The notes under the pieces: generated by a model | Database searches by the model: none | What the model was told of the DNA's origin: nothing | The model's input: the letters and a program-made list of their open reading frames with translations, nothing else | Position numbers and translations under genes: made by a program | Shown: positions 17,711 through 25,856 of the stretch, one piece after another | Position numbering within the stretch: the stretch's first letter is position 1 | Layout of the letters: every line of letters starts with the position of its first letter | From: Raineyella antarctica | GTDB taxonomy: Bacteria > Actinomycetota > Actinomycetes > Propionibacteriales > Propionibacteriaceae | Length of the DNA: 64,000 nucleotides | Direction of reading: 5' to 3' | Assembly: GCF_900092135.1 (NCBI RefSeq) | Contig: NZ_FMYF01000002.1 | Coordinates: 413,014-477,013 of the forward strand

Positions 17711-18793
17711 TCAGTCGAGCGCCCGAATCGCGGCGGACAGGCCGGCCGCCGTGGCCGTACGTGGGACGTACTGCTCCAGCAGGGAGCGCTGGTCCGGGCC
17801 GAGCTCGTCGTCCAGGTGGCCCAGCGCCTCGTGCCGGATCCGCACCGCATGGGTCCCGTACAGCGCGGCGAGGTTGACCAGGGCGGTGCTGGTGGTGCCC
17901 AGCACGACCCGTGAGCCGACCACGTCGGGATCCATCTCCGCCGGTCCGGTCCCGAGCGCGACCGGGAACCCCTCGTACATGCCGTCCGGGTCGGCCGGGT
18001 GCGGGCGGATGACGAAGTCCAGCCCGGCGGCCCGCACCGCGGCCTGGACCGCCTGCAGGTGGTGCCGGTGGTCGGCGGCGTCGAGGACGCCCATCGCGAC
18101 CCACGGCTGGGCGAGGTACAGCGCCCGGTCCGCCAGGGTCGCCGGCGCCGGGGTCCGGCGGCGGAACTCCTCGGCGACCAGCGGGTTCACCGTCCAGGCC
18201 GGCCCGCCGGCCGCGCTCGTACCGGCGGTGCTGCCCGGGCCCGTACGAGCGGGGTGGGGCGTGTGGAGGTACAGCGGCCAGCGTTCGTCGGTCAGCAGCC
18301 TGCCGGCGCCGGTCACGGCGAGGGCCCGTACGGTCGGCCAGACCCGGCCGCCGCCCTGGCGTACCCAGGCGTCGCGGCGGGTGCGCCAGGTGCCGTACGT
18401 ACCCAGTCCCTCGTCGACCACGACGACCCTTGGCCGGTGCAGCGGCTGGTGGGCGACCATCCGGGCCCACGGCTTGATGCCCGGGGCACCGACGGCCAGG
18501 TAGACCCAGTCCACGTCGGTCCCGGGGGCAAGGGTGTGCGGATCGGGGTCGGTGCGGACGTCCAGCCGCGGATCGTCGGGCAGGAACGCGACGACGTCCT
18601 CGGCCGTGACTGTGGTGCGGCCCAGGAAGCCACCGGTCCCGAGGCTGCGCACGACGAGCGCGCCGGTGCGGGTGGTGAGCAGCTGGCGGACGTACGAGGC
18701 GACGTGGACCAGGTGCGTCCGGCTGCGGACCCCGGACAGCGTCACGGCGACGGTGCGGTCGTCGGGCGGGGGGACGTCCTGGGGCTCGCTCAC
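17711..18793 (-). CDS. Candidate nonulosonate (sialyl/pseudaminyl) glycosyltransferase
   Basis: A 360-residue GT-B-like protein. It carries, in order, the three short motifs shared by bacterial sialyltransferase and polysialyltransferase families: an acidic D-E-G at residues 127-129 (VVVVDEGLGTYG), H-P at 265-266 (VIRPHPADPD), and T-S-T at 301-303 (LGTTSTALVNLAALYG). No signal peptide. Together with the pseudaminic acid genes 9-20 kb away, this suggests transfer of a CMP-nonulosonate to a cell-surface acceptor. The motif reading is direct; the donor is inferred. It could also be a general capsule-type transferase. Confidence 0.6.
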   Translation of the reverse strand: MSEPQDVPPPDDRTVAVTLSGVRSRTHLVHVASYVRQLLTTRTGALVVRSLGTGGFLGRTTVTAEDVVAFLPDDPRLDVRTDPDPHTLAPGTDVDWVYLAVGAPGIKPWARMVAHQPLHRPRVVVVDEGLGTYGTWRTRRDAWVRQGGGRVWPTVRALAVTGAGRLLTDERWPLYLHTPHPARTGPGSTAGTSAAGGPAWTVNPLVAEEFRRRTPAPATLADRALYLAQPWVAMGVLDAADHRHHLQAVQAAVRAAGLDFVIRPHPADPDGMYEGFPVALGTGPAEMDPDVVGSRVVLGTTSTALVNLAALYGTHAVRIRHEALGHLDDELGPDQRSLLEQYVPRTATAAGLSAAIRALD

Positions 18794-18802
18794 CGGCCCA
18801 GC

Positions 18803-19258
18803 CTATCGGCCGGCGACGACACCGCCGGCGACACCGGCGCTGACCCGGATCGTCCGACCGTCCGGGCCGGCCAGGTCGAAGGACCTGACCCGCAGGGCGG
18901 TCCCGGCGGCCGGGTCGGCGGGCAGGCCGTACGTGTCCACCCACAGCAGGATCGGGGTGTCGGTGAGCTTCGCGCAGACCTCGCCCCGGGTCCACCGGGT
19001 CCAGAAGTCCTCGGTACCGAAGCGGCGGGTGAGGGCCCGCGGCAGGGGTCGGTCGGCGTACTCGGCGTCGATCGCGTAGCGGACGATCGAGTCCAGCTCG
19101 AGGGGCCGCCAGGACAGCACGGTGCCGTCGGGCAGGTGGGTTCGGACGGGGGCGCCGTACGGGGGACGGGTGCCACCCTGTGGCCCGCGCCGGCGCTCGG
19201 GGTGCTCGGTGGTGAGCACGATCCCGGCGGCCTGCGGGGACAGCGGGGCGGCGGGCAT
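18803..19258 (-). CDS. Hypothetical protein
   Basis: About 151 residues, not recognised. It has no signal peptide or membrane segment, and a Trp/Arg-rich middle (DFWTRWTRGEVCAKL) with a C-terminal beta-rich part. The ATG at 19258 is preferred because GAGGG lies 8 nt upstream; a GTG at 19267 is possible. It sits 9 bp from the nonulosonate-type transferase and 11 bp from the GT2 gene, so these three form one likely operon on the minus strand. A glycan role is inferred only from position. Confidence 0.6.
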   Translation of the reverse strand: MPAAPLSPQAAGIVLTTEHPERRRGPQGGTRPPYGAPVRTHLPDGTVLSWRPLELDSIVRYAIDAEYADRPLPRALTRRFGTEDFWTRWTRGEVCAKLTDTPILLWVDTYGLPADPAAGTALRVRSFDLAGPDGRTIRVSAGVAGGVVAGR

Positions 19259-19269
19259 CGGCTGCACCC

Positions 19270-20136
19270 TCAGATGATCGGCGGGCGGCCGAGCGCCGTC
19301 ATCCGGGCCACCGTCCGCCAGGAGATCGGATGGCGGGGGCCGGCGTCGGTGGTGTAGCCCTCGCGCAGCCCGGCGAACCAGATCCGCAGCGCCTCCCGGT
19401 CGCGGGTCCGCAGCAGGGTGATCAGCACCCAGACCGCCACGTACGTCCAGTCCAGCGGGTGGGGCAGGTTCCGACGGGCGACCCAGACCCGGTTGCGGGC
19501 GTTCATCCGGTAGAACACCGCGTGCCGGCTGGCCGGCAGCGCCGGGTGGTGCACGATGATGCCGGGGGCGTAGAGGATCCGCCAGCCGGCGTCCAGCAGC
19601 CGCATGGCCAGGTCGATGCCCTCGTGGCCATAGAAGAACTCGCCCGGCCAGCCGCCGACCTGGTCGAAGGCGGTGCGGCGCTCCAGGTGCACGCCCTCCC
19701 AGAACTGCACGATGTCGCCGCCCACCTCGGCGCCGTTCGCACCCGGGCGCGGCACCCAGCGGCGCGGTCCGGGCCTGCCGTCCGGGTCGGTGGGGCGCGG
19801 CTGCACGATCGCCAGGTGTGGGTCGGACTCCATCGTCGCCACCAGCCGGGCCAGCGTGTCCGGCGCCGGCAGCCAGGCGTCGTCGTCGTAGAACAGGATG
19901 ATGTCGCCGTGGGAGAGCCGAGCACCCACGTTGCGGCCCTCGGGGATGCCCAGGTTCTGCGGCTCGTGGTGGGACCGGACGCCCTCGGGCAGGCCCTCCG
20001 GCACCCAGCCGTTGCCGACCACCAGCACGTCCAGCTCGATCCCGGTCTGGGCCAGCAGGGTGTCCAGTGCCTTGGCGAGCTCGACCGGGCGGGTGCCCTG
20101 GGAGAGCACGACGGCGGCGACGGTGGGCAGGGACAT
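19270..20136 (-). CDS. Glycosyltransferase family 2, rhamnosyl/galactofuranosyl-transferase-like
   Basis: A 288-residue GT-A enzyme. The nucleotide-binding start VAAVVLSQGTRPVELAKALD, an N-L-G-I-P-E-G-R-N element, the metal site F-Y-D-D-D-A and the acceptor loop F-F-Y-G-H-E-G-I-D-L are all present. It is cytoplasmic, with a weakly hydrophobic segment near residue 235 (YVAVWVLITLL). GGAGG precedes the ATG at 20136. It is transcribed away from the GtrB-like gene, sharing a 167-bp divergent region. Sugar specificity cannot be read. Confidence 0.85.
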   Translation of the reverse strand: MSLPTVAAVVLSQGTRPVELAKALDTLLAQTGIELDVLVVGNGWVPEGLPEGVRSHHEPQNLGIPEGRNVGARLSHGDIILFYDDDAWLPAPDTLARLVATMESDPHLAIVQPRPTDPDGRPGPRRWVPRPGANGAEVGGDIVQFWEGVHLERRTAFDQVGGWPGEFFYGHEGIDLAMRLLDAGWRILYAPGIIVHHPALPASRHAVFYRMNARNRVWVARRNLPHPLDWTYVAVWVLITLLRTRDREALRIWFAGLREGYTTDAGPRHPISWRTVARMTALGRPPII

Positions 20137-20302
20137 CGGGACCTCCGGGTGGCTGGCTGGTGCCAAGGGTAGTGGGTGGCGAGGGGCAGCTGTTCCGGCC
20201 GGGCCCGGTGTCGTCCTACGGGTCGGCAACCGCACAGAAACGCCACACGGTGCACACGGAACGCGGACATAGCGTCGCTGCATCGACCGATCGGAGCGTC
20301 CC

Positions 20303-21307
20303 GTGAAACTCATCTCCTACGTCTTTCCCGTCCACGACGAGGAGGGGAACATCGAGCTGCTCTGGTCGACCATGGACGAGGTCACCGCGCACCTCATCCA
20401 TGGGGTCGAATTCATCTTCGTCAACGACGGCAGCAGGGACGCCTCACTAGCGCTGCTGACCTCGCTCGCCCAGCGCGACCCTCGGGTGCGGGTGCTGGAC
20501 CTGTCCCGCAACTTCGGCCACCAGGTCGCAGTGACGGCGGGCATCGACGCGGCCGTCGGTGACGCGATCATCATCATGGACTCCGACCTGCAGGACCCGC
20601 CCGAGGTTAGCCTCGAGCTGATCGGGGAGTGGGAGCAAGGCTGGGACGTGGTCTACGCCCAGCGCCGCAGCCGCCAGGACACCGCGTTCAAGCGCTGGAC
20701 CGCGAGCGCCTTCTACCGGGTGCTCAACGGCCTCTCGGAAGTCGAGATCCCCAAGGACACCGGCGACTTCCGGTTGATCGACGCCAAGGTCGCCGAACAG
20801 TTGCGGCGCTACCGCGAGCACGACCGCTTCCTGCGTGGCATGGTCGCCGAGATCGGCTTCCGGCAGAAGCCCGTCCTGTTCGACCGGCATGATCGCCACG
20901 CCGGCGAGACCGGCTACCCGCTGAAGAAGATGATCCGCTTCGCCGCGGACGGCATCATGGGCTTCTCCGGCAAGCCGCTGCAGCTGATCTCGCGGGTCGG
21001 CTGGCTGATGGCGCTGCTGGCGCTGCTGGGCATCGGCTACGCCGTGGTCCGCAAGGTGGTGTACCCCGAGGCGGTCGTCTCGGGCTGGACCTTCACCATC
21101 ATCGTGATCCTGTTCGTCAGCGGCGTGCAGACGGTGATGATCGGTATCATCGGTTCCTACGTGGGCCGGATCTACACCGAGGCGAAGGGCCGGCCCCTGT
21201 ATGGCCTCCAGGCCGTGTACGGCACCCCGACGCGCCGCCCGGCGCCAACCGCACACCGGCTTGACCGCTCGGTGGCGCCCGACCCGTACGACCCCCCCGA
21301 CCGATAG
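20303..21307 (+). CDS. GtrB-like undecaprenyl-phosphate glycosyltransferase
   Basis: A 334-residue GT2 enzyme of the GtrB/YkcC/dolichol-phosphate-mannose-synthase-like type. It loads glucose or another hexose onto undecaprenyl phosphate at the inner membrane face. VVNDGS-like FVNDGSRD, D-S-D-L-Q-D-P-P (metal site) and F-R-L-I-D are visible, followed by two C-terminal membrane helices (residues ~232-255 and ~268-290). The start is GTG, with GGAG 6 nt upstream. The tail after residue 305 is Pro/Arg-rich. It is followed 6 bp later by its usual partner GtrA. Confidence 0.88.
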   Translation: MKLISYVFPVHDEEGNIELLWSTMDEVTAHLIHGVEFIFVNDGSRDASLALLTSLAQRDPRVRVLDLSRNFGHQVAVTAGIDAAVGDAIIIMDSDLQDPPEVSLELIGEWEQGWDVVYAQRRSRQDTAFKRWTASAFYRVLNGLSEVEIPKDTGDFRLIDAKVAEQLRRYREHDRFLRGMVAEIGFRQKPVLFDRHDRHAGETGYPLKKMIRFAADGIMGFSGKPLQLISRVGWLMALLALLGIGYAVVRKVVYPEAVVSGWTFTIIVILFVSGVQTVMIGIIGSYVGRIYTEAKGRPLYGLQAVYGTPTRRPAPTAHRLDRSVAPDPYDPPDR

Positions 21308-21313
21308 GCCACC

Positions 21314-21772
21314 GTGAGAGCTCCGTGGGTGCGGTACTGGCCCTTCATCAAGTTCCTGATGGTCGGTGTGGTCAACACGCTGATCTCGTACCTGGTCTAC
21401 CTCGGGCTGCGCCTGGTGATGCCCTACATGGCGGCGTTCGTGCTCGGCTGGGTGGTGGGCGTCTTGGTGTCGTTCCTGCTCAACTGCTACTTCACCTACC
21501 ACGTACGACCGACCTGGCGCGGTTTCCTGCTGTTCCCGCTGTCCAGCATCCCCAACATCGTGCTGTCCTCGGCCGGGGTGCTGCTGATGGTGGAGGTGTT
21601 CGGCTGGGACCAGCGGATCGCCCCGCTGGTCGCCACCGTTCTGGCGGTGCCGGTCAGCTACGCCATCGCGAGGACGATCCTGGTCCGGCCGATGAGTGCC
21701 GCCGGGACGGCCACCGTGGCCGCGATGGAAGCCGGTGAGCACATCGAGCCGCACCACGGGCCGCGCCACTGA
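21314..21772 (+). CDS. GtrA family membrane protein
   Basis: A 152-residue protein with four predicted membrane helices starting F-I-K-F-L-M-V-G-V-V-N-T, the typical GtrA entry. GtrA proteins are thought to flip the undecaprenyl-phosphate-linked sugar made by GtrB. The start is GTG, 6 bp after the gtrB-like stop. The C-terminal 25 residues are hydrophilic and His-rich. The pair could glucosylate a wall polymer or the glycan built by the downstream cluster. Confidence 0.85.
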   Translation: MRAPWVRYWPFIKFLMVGVVNTLISYLVYLGLRLVMPYMAAFVLGWVVGVLVSFLLNCYFTYHVRPTWRGFLLFPLSSIPNIVLSSAGVLLMVEVFGWDQRIAPLVATVLAVPVSYAIARTILVRPMSAAGTATVAAMEAGEHIEPHHGPRH

Positions 21773-21874
21773 TCGCGACGGGTCGTGACCCCTCTGCGGA
21801 GCCGGCCCGGCCCTCTGGTGGCCGGCCCGGCCCTGCGGACGTTGGTGCGGGTTGCGGACGTTCCACGGTAGTTG

Positions 21875-22876
21875 TCAACCTGTCTGAGACAGCAGGTGGG
21901 TGTTGATACCGGTTGGTTTGGGTAGTGGTGGGGCTTGCGGGGGTTTCCGGAAGCGTTCGGGGTGGGCCTGCCAGTAGGTGTCGAGGCGTGCTTGTCGGGT
22001 GGCCTGGACCTGGGCGGCGGTGCCGTCGTGGACCTGTTGTGGGGTGTGACGGCCCAGCGCGGAGTGGCGGTGCGCGGTGGCATAGCGGTGCAGGAACGCC
22101 GCGGTCCAGGTCCGGGCATGCTCGATGTCGGTGAATCGTTCGGGGCAGGACAGGTCGTACTTGATGGTCTTGAACAGTGATTCGGAGAACGGGTTGTCAT
22201 CACTGACCCGGGGCCGGGAGAACGAGGTCAGCACTCCCAGGTTGGTCAGCGCGGTGATGGTGTCGCCGGCTCGTTGGATCGAGCCGTTGTCGGCGTGCAG
22301 GGTCCGGGGCGCCCCGTGGACCGCGATCGCCTGGGTGAACATCTCCACCGTCTTGAACCGGCACTGGTCGTGCTCGATGCGCCAGGCGACCGGGTAGCGG
22401 GAGAAGACGTCGATCGCCAGATACAACTGGTAGCGCTGGCGTGCGGGCCCGGCCAGCTCGGTCACGTCCCAGGACCACAGGTCCCCGACCCCGGCCGCGG
22501 CGACCGCGGGGGCCTTGCGGCCACCACCGGTGCCGGGGCGTCGGACCCGGCGACGGTCCTTGACCAGCCCGTTGGCTTGCGCGACCCGGTAGAACGTGCG
22601 CTGCGAACAGGCCAACCGGCCGGCATCGAACGCCGCCCAGTAGGACGCGACGACCGACAGGTCCTCATAGTCGGGGTCGGTCAGCACGTCCAGGACCTGG
22701 TCGCGTTCGGCCTGGCTCAACGCCGCCGGCTGATACCGGTCGGCCTGGGGGACCGGGTCGGCCACCGGCTGGTAGTGGCGGTAGCCCCGGACCCGGCGGT
22801 AGTACGAGGCCCGCGCCACCCCGACCAACCGACAGGCCCGGGTGAGTGGTACTCCTGCGGTGGCCAGGTCAGTCAC
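21875..22876 (-). CDS. IS3-family transposase OrfB (DDE integrase)
   Basis: A 333-residue transposase. An N-terminal HTH-like segment (LTRACRLVGVARASYYRRV) precedes the rve/DDE domain. The catalytic residues lie in W-S-W-D-V-T-E-L, H-A-D-N-G-S and the Glu of N-P-F-S-E-S-L-F-K-T. The GTG start lies 8 nt after the orfA stop, in another frame. I see no A-rich slippery site at the junction, so re-initiation or a different slip site is possible. It appears full length. Confidence 0.92.
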   Translation of the reverse strand: MTDLATAGVPLTRACRLVGVARASYYRRVRGYRHYQPVADPVPQADRYQPAALSQAERDQVLDVLTDPDYEDLSVVASYWAAFDAGRLACSQRTFYRVAQANGLVKDRRRVRRPGTGGGRKAPAVAAAGVGDLWSWDVTELAGPARQRYQLYLAIDVFSRYPVAWRIEHDQCRFKTVEMFTQAIAVHGAPRTLHADNGSIQRAGDTITALTNLGVLTSFSRPRVSDDNPFSESLFKTIKYDLSCPERFTDIEHARTWTAAFLHRYATAHRHSALGRHTPQQVHDGTAAQVQATRQARLDTYWQAHPERFRKPPQAPPLPKPTGINTHLLSQTG

Positions 22877-22884
22877 CGTGCCGG

Positions 22885-23337
22885 TCAGGACAGCTTGCGG
22901 CGTTCCAGCCAGGCCTGGTACTCCTCGGGGCTGATCAGCCCCGGCGGGATCTGGTCGTAGCTGATCTCGCCCTTGTTGATCCCGTCCAAGAGCTCGAATG
23001 CTTTTCCCAGGATCTCCTGGGCCGCTTCGGCCTGTGCGACCTTGGCGCGCAGGGCCTGGTTCTCCGCGCGCAACCGGGCCAACTCGGCGCGTTGTTTGCC
23101 GTCCATCCGGTGGGGTGACCTTTCTGCTGCTGCCAGCGCCGACCGGGTGAACTCCCCACGCTCACGCGCCTGGAGCCAGCGGTCGATCGTGCTGCGATGC
23201 AACCCATGCTCACGCAACAGGCGAACCTTGTCGCCCCGCTCCAGACACTGGTCCCACTGGCGCAAGAACTCGATCCTGAACCCCAACGGGAACGTGCGCT
23301 GCCCGGTGGGGGTCATCCCAATCTCTACATCGATCAT
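22885..23337 (-). CDS. IS3-family transposase OrfA (HTH)
   Basis: A 150-residue DNA-binding protein of the IS. A helix-turn-helix (LLREHGLHRSTIDRWLQARE, about residues 41-60) is followed by a leucine-zipper-type coiled coil (RAELARLRAENQALRAKVAQAEAA, heptad leucines), as in IS3 OrfA proteins. It is longer than the usual ~100 residues. A later in-frame ATG (residue 8) could be the true start. It lies directly upstream of orfB. Confidence 0.85.
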   Translation of the reverse strand: MIDVEIGMTPTGQRTFPLGFRIEFLRQWDQCLERGDKVRLLREHGLHRSTIDRWLQARERGEFTRSALAAAERSPHRMDGKQRAELARLRAENQALRAKVAQAEAAQEILGKAFELLDGINKGEISYDQIPPGLISPEEYQAWLERRKLS

Positions 23338-23460
23338 CTGAGCGCTCCTAATCCCCGCGTTCGCTGCCCGCCTGTCTCACCAACAGGCTGGCAGCGAACG
23401 TCCAAGGTCCGCAACGGCGGCCAAGGTCCGCAGGACCGTCGTGGTGGCCGCGGCCACGCC

Positions 23461-24294
23461 TCAGATCGAGCTGCCCCCGTCGACGGTGATCACCTGGCCG
23501 TTGAGGTTGGTGTCCTCGAACATCAGCAGGCGCGCGATCGGAACGATGTTCTCCGGCTCGACCAGCCGGCCCGAGGGTGTCCGACGGGTGATCGCGCCCA
23601 GCTGCTCCGAGCCGAGCACCGAGCTCATCTCCGAGGCGAAGAATCCCGGGGCGATCGAGTTGACCAGCACCCGGCCGTGCATCTCCCGCGCGAGGGTCCG
23701 CATCGCCGCGTCCAGGCCGCCCTTTGTGGCCGCGTACGTGGTCAGTCCGGCGTAGCCACGCTGGGCGCCGACGGTGGTGATCATCACGATCCGGCCGCGG
23801 CCGTTGCGGCGGATCATGTTCCGCAGCACCGCGCGGGTCAGCACCAGCGGGGCGGTCAGGTTGGTCTCGATGATCCGGGCGATATCGGCAGGGGACGTCT
23901 GCATGTGCATCGAGTCCTGGCCGACCGCGGCGTTGTTGATCATGCCGTCGATCCGGCCGAGCTTGGCGGCGGCGTCCTTGACGAACCCGTTGACCGCGTC
24001 GACGTCGGTGATGTCGACCGAGGCGACGTACGTACGGTCCGGGAACTGCGCGGCCAGCTGCTCCAGCTCGGGGGTGATCGTCCGGGCGAAGGTGGCGACC
24101 TTGGCACCGGCGTCGAGCACCATCCGGACCAGGGCCAGGCCCAGCCCTCGGGAGCCACCGCTGATCAGCACGACCTGGCAGGCCGGGACGGGGGCTGCGG
24201 CGGCATTGGTGGCCGCAGCCTGGTCGGAGATGGCCTGCTCGGTCGCCGCCTGCTGGTTCTCGGTCTGCTGGTTCTCGGTCACTGCGTCAGACAT
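23461..24294 (-). CDS. Short-chain dehydrogenase/reductase, FabG-like
   Basis: A 277-residue SDR. The cofactor motif G-G-S-R-G-L-G is near residue 46 and N-N-A-A-V near 119. The active-site Y-A-A-T-K follows, but the residue 13 before the Tyr, normally the catalytic Ser, is Thr (M-I-T-T-V-G-A). A Gln/Ala-rich N-terminal tail of about 36 residues with a repeated TENQQ is unusual. It is the last gene of an ACP - AMP ligase - SDR operon, overlapping the ligase by 8 bp, which points to reducing a 3-ketoacyl group carried by that ACP. The IS lies just downstream. Confidence 0.82.
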   Translation of the reverse strand: MSDAVTENQQTENQQAATEQAISDQAAATNAAAAPVPACQVVLISGGSRGLGLALVRMVLDAGAKVATFARTITPELEQLAAQFPDRTYVASVDITDVDAVNGFVKDAAAKLGRIDGMINNAAVGQDSMHMQTSPADIARIIETNLTAPLVLTRAVLRNMIRRNGRGRIVMITTVGAQRGYAGLTTYAATKGGLDAAMRTLAREMHGRVLVNSIAPGFFASEMSSVLGSEQLGAITRRTPSGRLVEPENIVPIARLLMFEDTNLNGQVITVDGGSSI

Positions 24295-25501
24295 CGGACT
24301 TCAGGCTCTCCTTGATCGGGATCTGGGCGAGGATCTTCAGCCGCCGCGGGACGGCGTACTCGGGGAGCCGTTCGGCGCACCAGGCGGCCAGCTCCTCCGT
24401 CGTGGCGGTGGCGCCCGGCTCGAGGACGACCTCGGCGGTCACCATGTGGCCGACCAGCGGGGCCTTGCGGCCGCGGACCGCAGCCCAGGCCACGGCCGGA
24501 TGGTCCAGCAGCGCACCACGAACGGCGGAGGCGGAGGCCTTGGAACCACCGACGTTGATCTCGTCGGAGGCCAGTCGGCCGACGATCAGCACCCGGCCGT
24601 CGCGGACCTCGATCCGGTCGCCGGTGTGCAGGTCGCGGTCCATGCCCTCGGCGCGGTAGGGCGACTCGATCACCAATTCGTCGTCGACGACGCTGAGCCG
24701 CGGTCGGTCCCCGGTCTGCCGCTCCAGCCACGCCTCGGGGAACCCGGCGCGCCCGTCGTGCACGGCGATCGAGGCGCCGGCCTCGGAGGAGGCGTAGATC
24801 CAGGAGATCCGGGCCTGCGGATAGATCTCGTGCAGGCGGTCCAGGATCCCCTGGTCGACGGGCTCGCCGCCCAGGGTGATCTGGACCAGGGGAAGCTGGG
24901 CCATGGTGTCGCCGGAGCGCAGGATCGCCTGGCGCCAGAAGGTCGGCGTGCCCGAGGCTGCGGTGACACCGGTCTCGAGCGCGAGCTGCGGCCAGTCCTC
25001 GAGCTGGTCGGGCTCGACGAAGACGATGTCGTTGCCTGGGTGGGCCAGTGCCAGCGTGACGACCTGCCACCAGGCGTACGCGCCGGGGGTGTAGGGGCAC
25101 AGCCACGTACGCGCCGGCTGGTCGCCCTTCACCGTGGTGAGGGAGGTGAGCGTGTGCGCGACCCGCTTGGGGCGGCCGGTCGACCCGGAGGTGAGCAGCC
25201 ACAGCCGGCCGGGGTGCGGGGCCCGGGCAGCGGTGGCGGGCACCACCTGCACGCTGGAACCCTCGGTGTGCGCGATGGCCAGGCCGTTGCCCACCATGTC
25301 GGTGACCAGGTCGTCATCGGCGCGGCTCACCGACGCGACCAGGGTCTCCCGCTCGGAGGTGGCGTGCGTCCAGGCGGCCCGTACGCCCTCGGCGTGGTCC
25401 CGGACGAACACCGCAGCCGCGGGCGGCAGGTCGTACGTCCCCAACTCTTCCCAGGTGCCGGTGAACCCCCGGGAGACGATCCGATTGCTGCCCTGGATCA
25501 T
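24287..25501 (-). CDS. AMP-dependent acyl ligase (ANL family)
   Basis: A 404-residue adenylate-forming enzyme. The ATP-binding L-L-T-S-G-S-T-G-R-P-K is near residue 107, Y-A-S-S-E-A-G near 235, the hinge region H-T-G-D-R-I ... V-G-R-L-A-S-D-E-I-N-V-G-G near 290-320, and a C-terminal Lys in P-I-K-E-S-L-K-S-D. It is about 100 residues shorter than usual at the N-terminus. Its start shares one base with the stop of the ACP gene (TGATG), so it likely loads an acyl or hydroxyacyl group onto that ACP. The substrate is unknown. Confidence 0.85.
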   Translation of the reverse strand: MIQGSNRIVSRGFTGTWEELGTYDLPPAAAVFVRDHAEGVRAAWTHATSERETLVASVSRADDDLVTDMVGNGLAIAHTEGSSVQVVPATAARAPHPGRLWLLTSGSTGRPKRVAHTLTSLTTVKGDQPARTWLCPYTPGAYAWWQVVTLALAHPGNDIVFVEPDQLEDWPQLALETGVTAASGTPTFWRQAILRSGDTMAQLPLVQITLGGEPVDQGILDRLHEIYPQARISWIYASSEAGASIAVHDGRAGFPEAWLERQTGDRPRLSVVDDELVIESPYRAEGMDRDLHTGDRIEVRDGRVLIVGRLASDEINVGGSKASASAVRGALLDHPAVAWAAVRGRKAPLVGHMVTAEVVLEPGATATTEELAAWCAERLPEYAVPRRLKILAQIPIKESLKSDV

Positions 25502-25752
25502 CAGGCGCTCTGCAGCTGCTCGATGAAGTCCAGGACGTCGGAGACGGTCGTGATGGAGCGCAGGCCCGGCGCGTCGAAGTTCAGCTCGGTGCCGAGCTCG
25601 TCCTCGACCGAGAGGGCCAGTTCGGAGAAGTCCAGCGAGCGGAAGCCGATCGCGTCGAGGGAGGCCGAGTCGTCGGCGGGCAGCTCCTTGCCCTGGTTGG
25701 CCAGGACCTCACCCATCATGGTGCGGATCTGTTCGCGGCTGAGTTGGCTCAT
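25501..25752 (-). CDS. Acyl carrier protein
   Basis: An 83-residue acidic helical carrier protein. The 4'-phosphopantetheine attachment Ser is in G-F-R-S-L-D-F-S-E-L; the usual Asp before the Ser is replaced by Arg. The ATG at 25752 has GGAG 5 nt upstream and is preferred over the GTG at 25761. It is the first gene of the minus-strand ACP-ligase-SDR operon, divergent from the PseH-like acetyltransferase. Being next to nonulosonate genes rather than fatty acid genes, it may serve glycan acylation. Confidence 0.88.
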   Translation of the reverse strand: MSQLSREQIRTMMGEVLANQGKELPADDSASLDAIGFRSLDFSELALSVEDELGTELNFDAPGLRSITTVSDVLDFIEQLQSA

Positions 25753-25822
25753 GGTCTCCACCCTGGTCAGGAAAAGCTTCGGTCACGCAGTCTAGACCCC
25801 GGGGGCGGCTCACGGCGCGCGC

Positions 25823-25828
25823 TAGGCT
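25823..25828 (+). promoter_or_regulatory. Probable -10 box for the pseH-like/pseI operon
   Basis: TAGGCT lies 28 nt before the ATG at 25857, with CAGGAG (25844-25849) as ribosome site between them. The region is divergent to the ACP operon. The -35 is unclear. Confidence 0.45.
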
Positions 25829-25856
25829 GGGGCATCCGATACGGCAGGAGTCCAAG

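Larger units (their letters stand above)
21873..23393 (-). mobile_element. IS3-family insertion sequence (two ORFs)
   Basis: An element of about 1.52 kb holding orfA and orfB on the minus strand. Its ends carry imperfect inverted repeats: the left end (from 21873) reads TGTCAACCTGTCTGAGACAG, and the right end (inward from 23393) reads TGCCAGCCTGTTGGTGAGAC. The orfB stop lies inside the left repeat. I find no target-site duplication in the adjacent bases. Both flanks carry TTGCGGAC/GTCCGCAA-type palindromic sequence. Both ORFs look intact, so the element may still be mobile. Confidence 0.88.
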
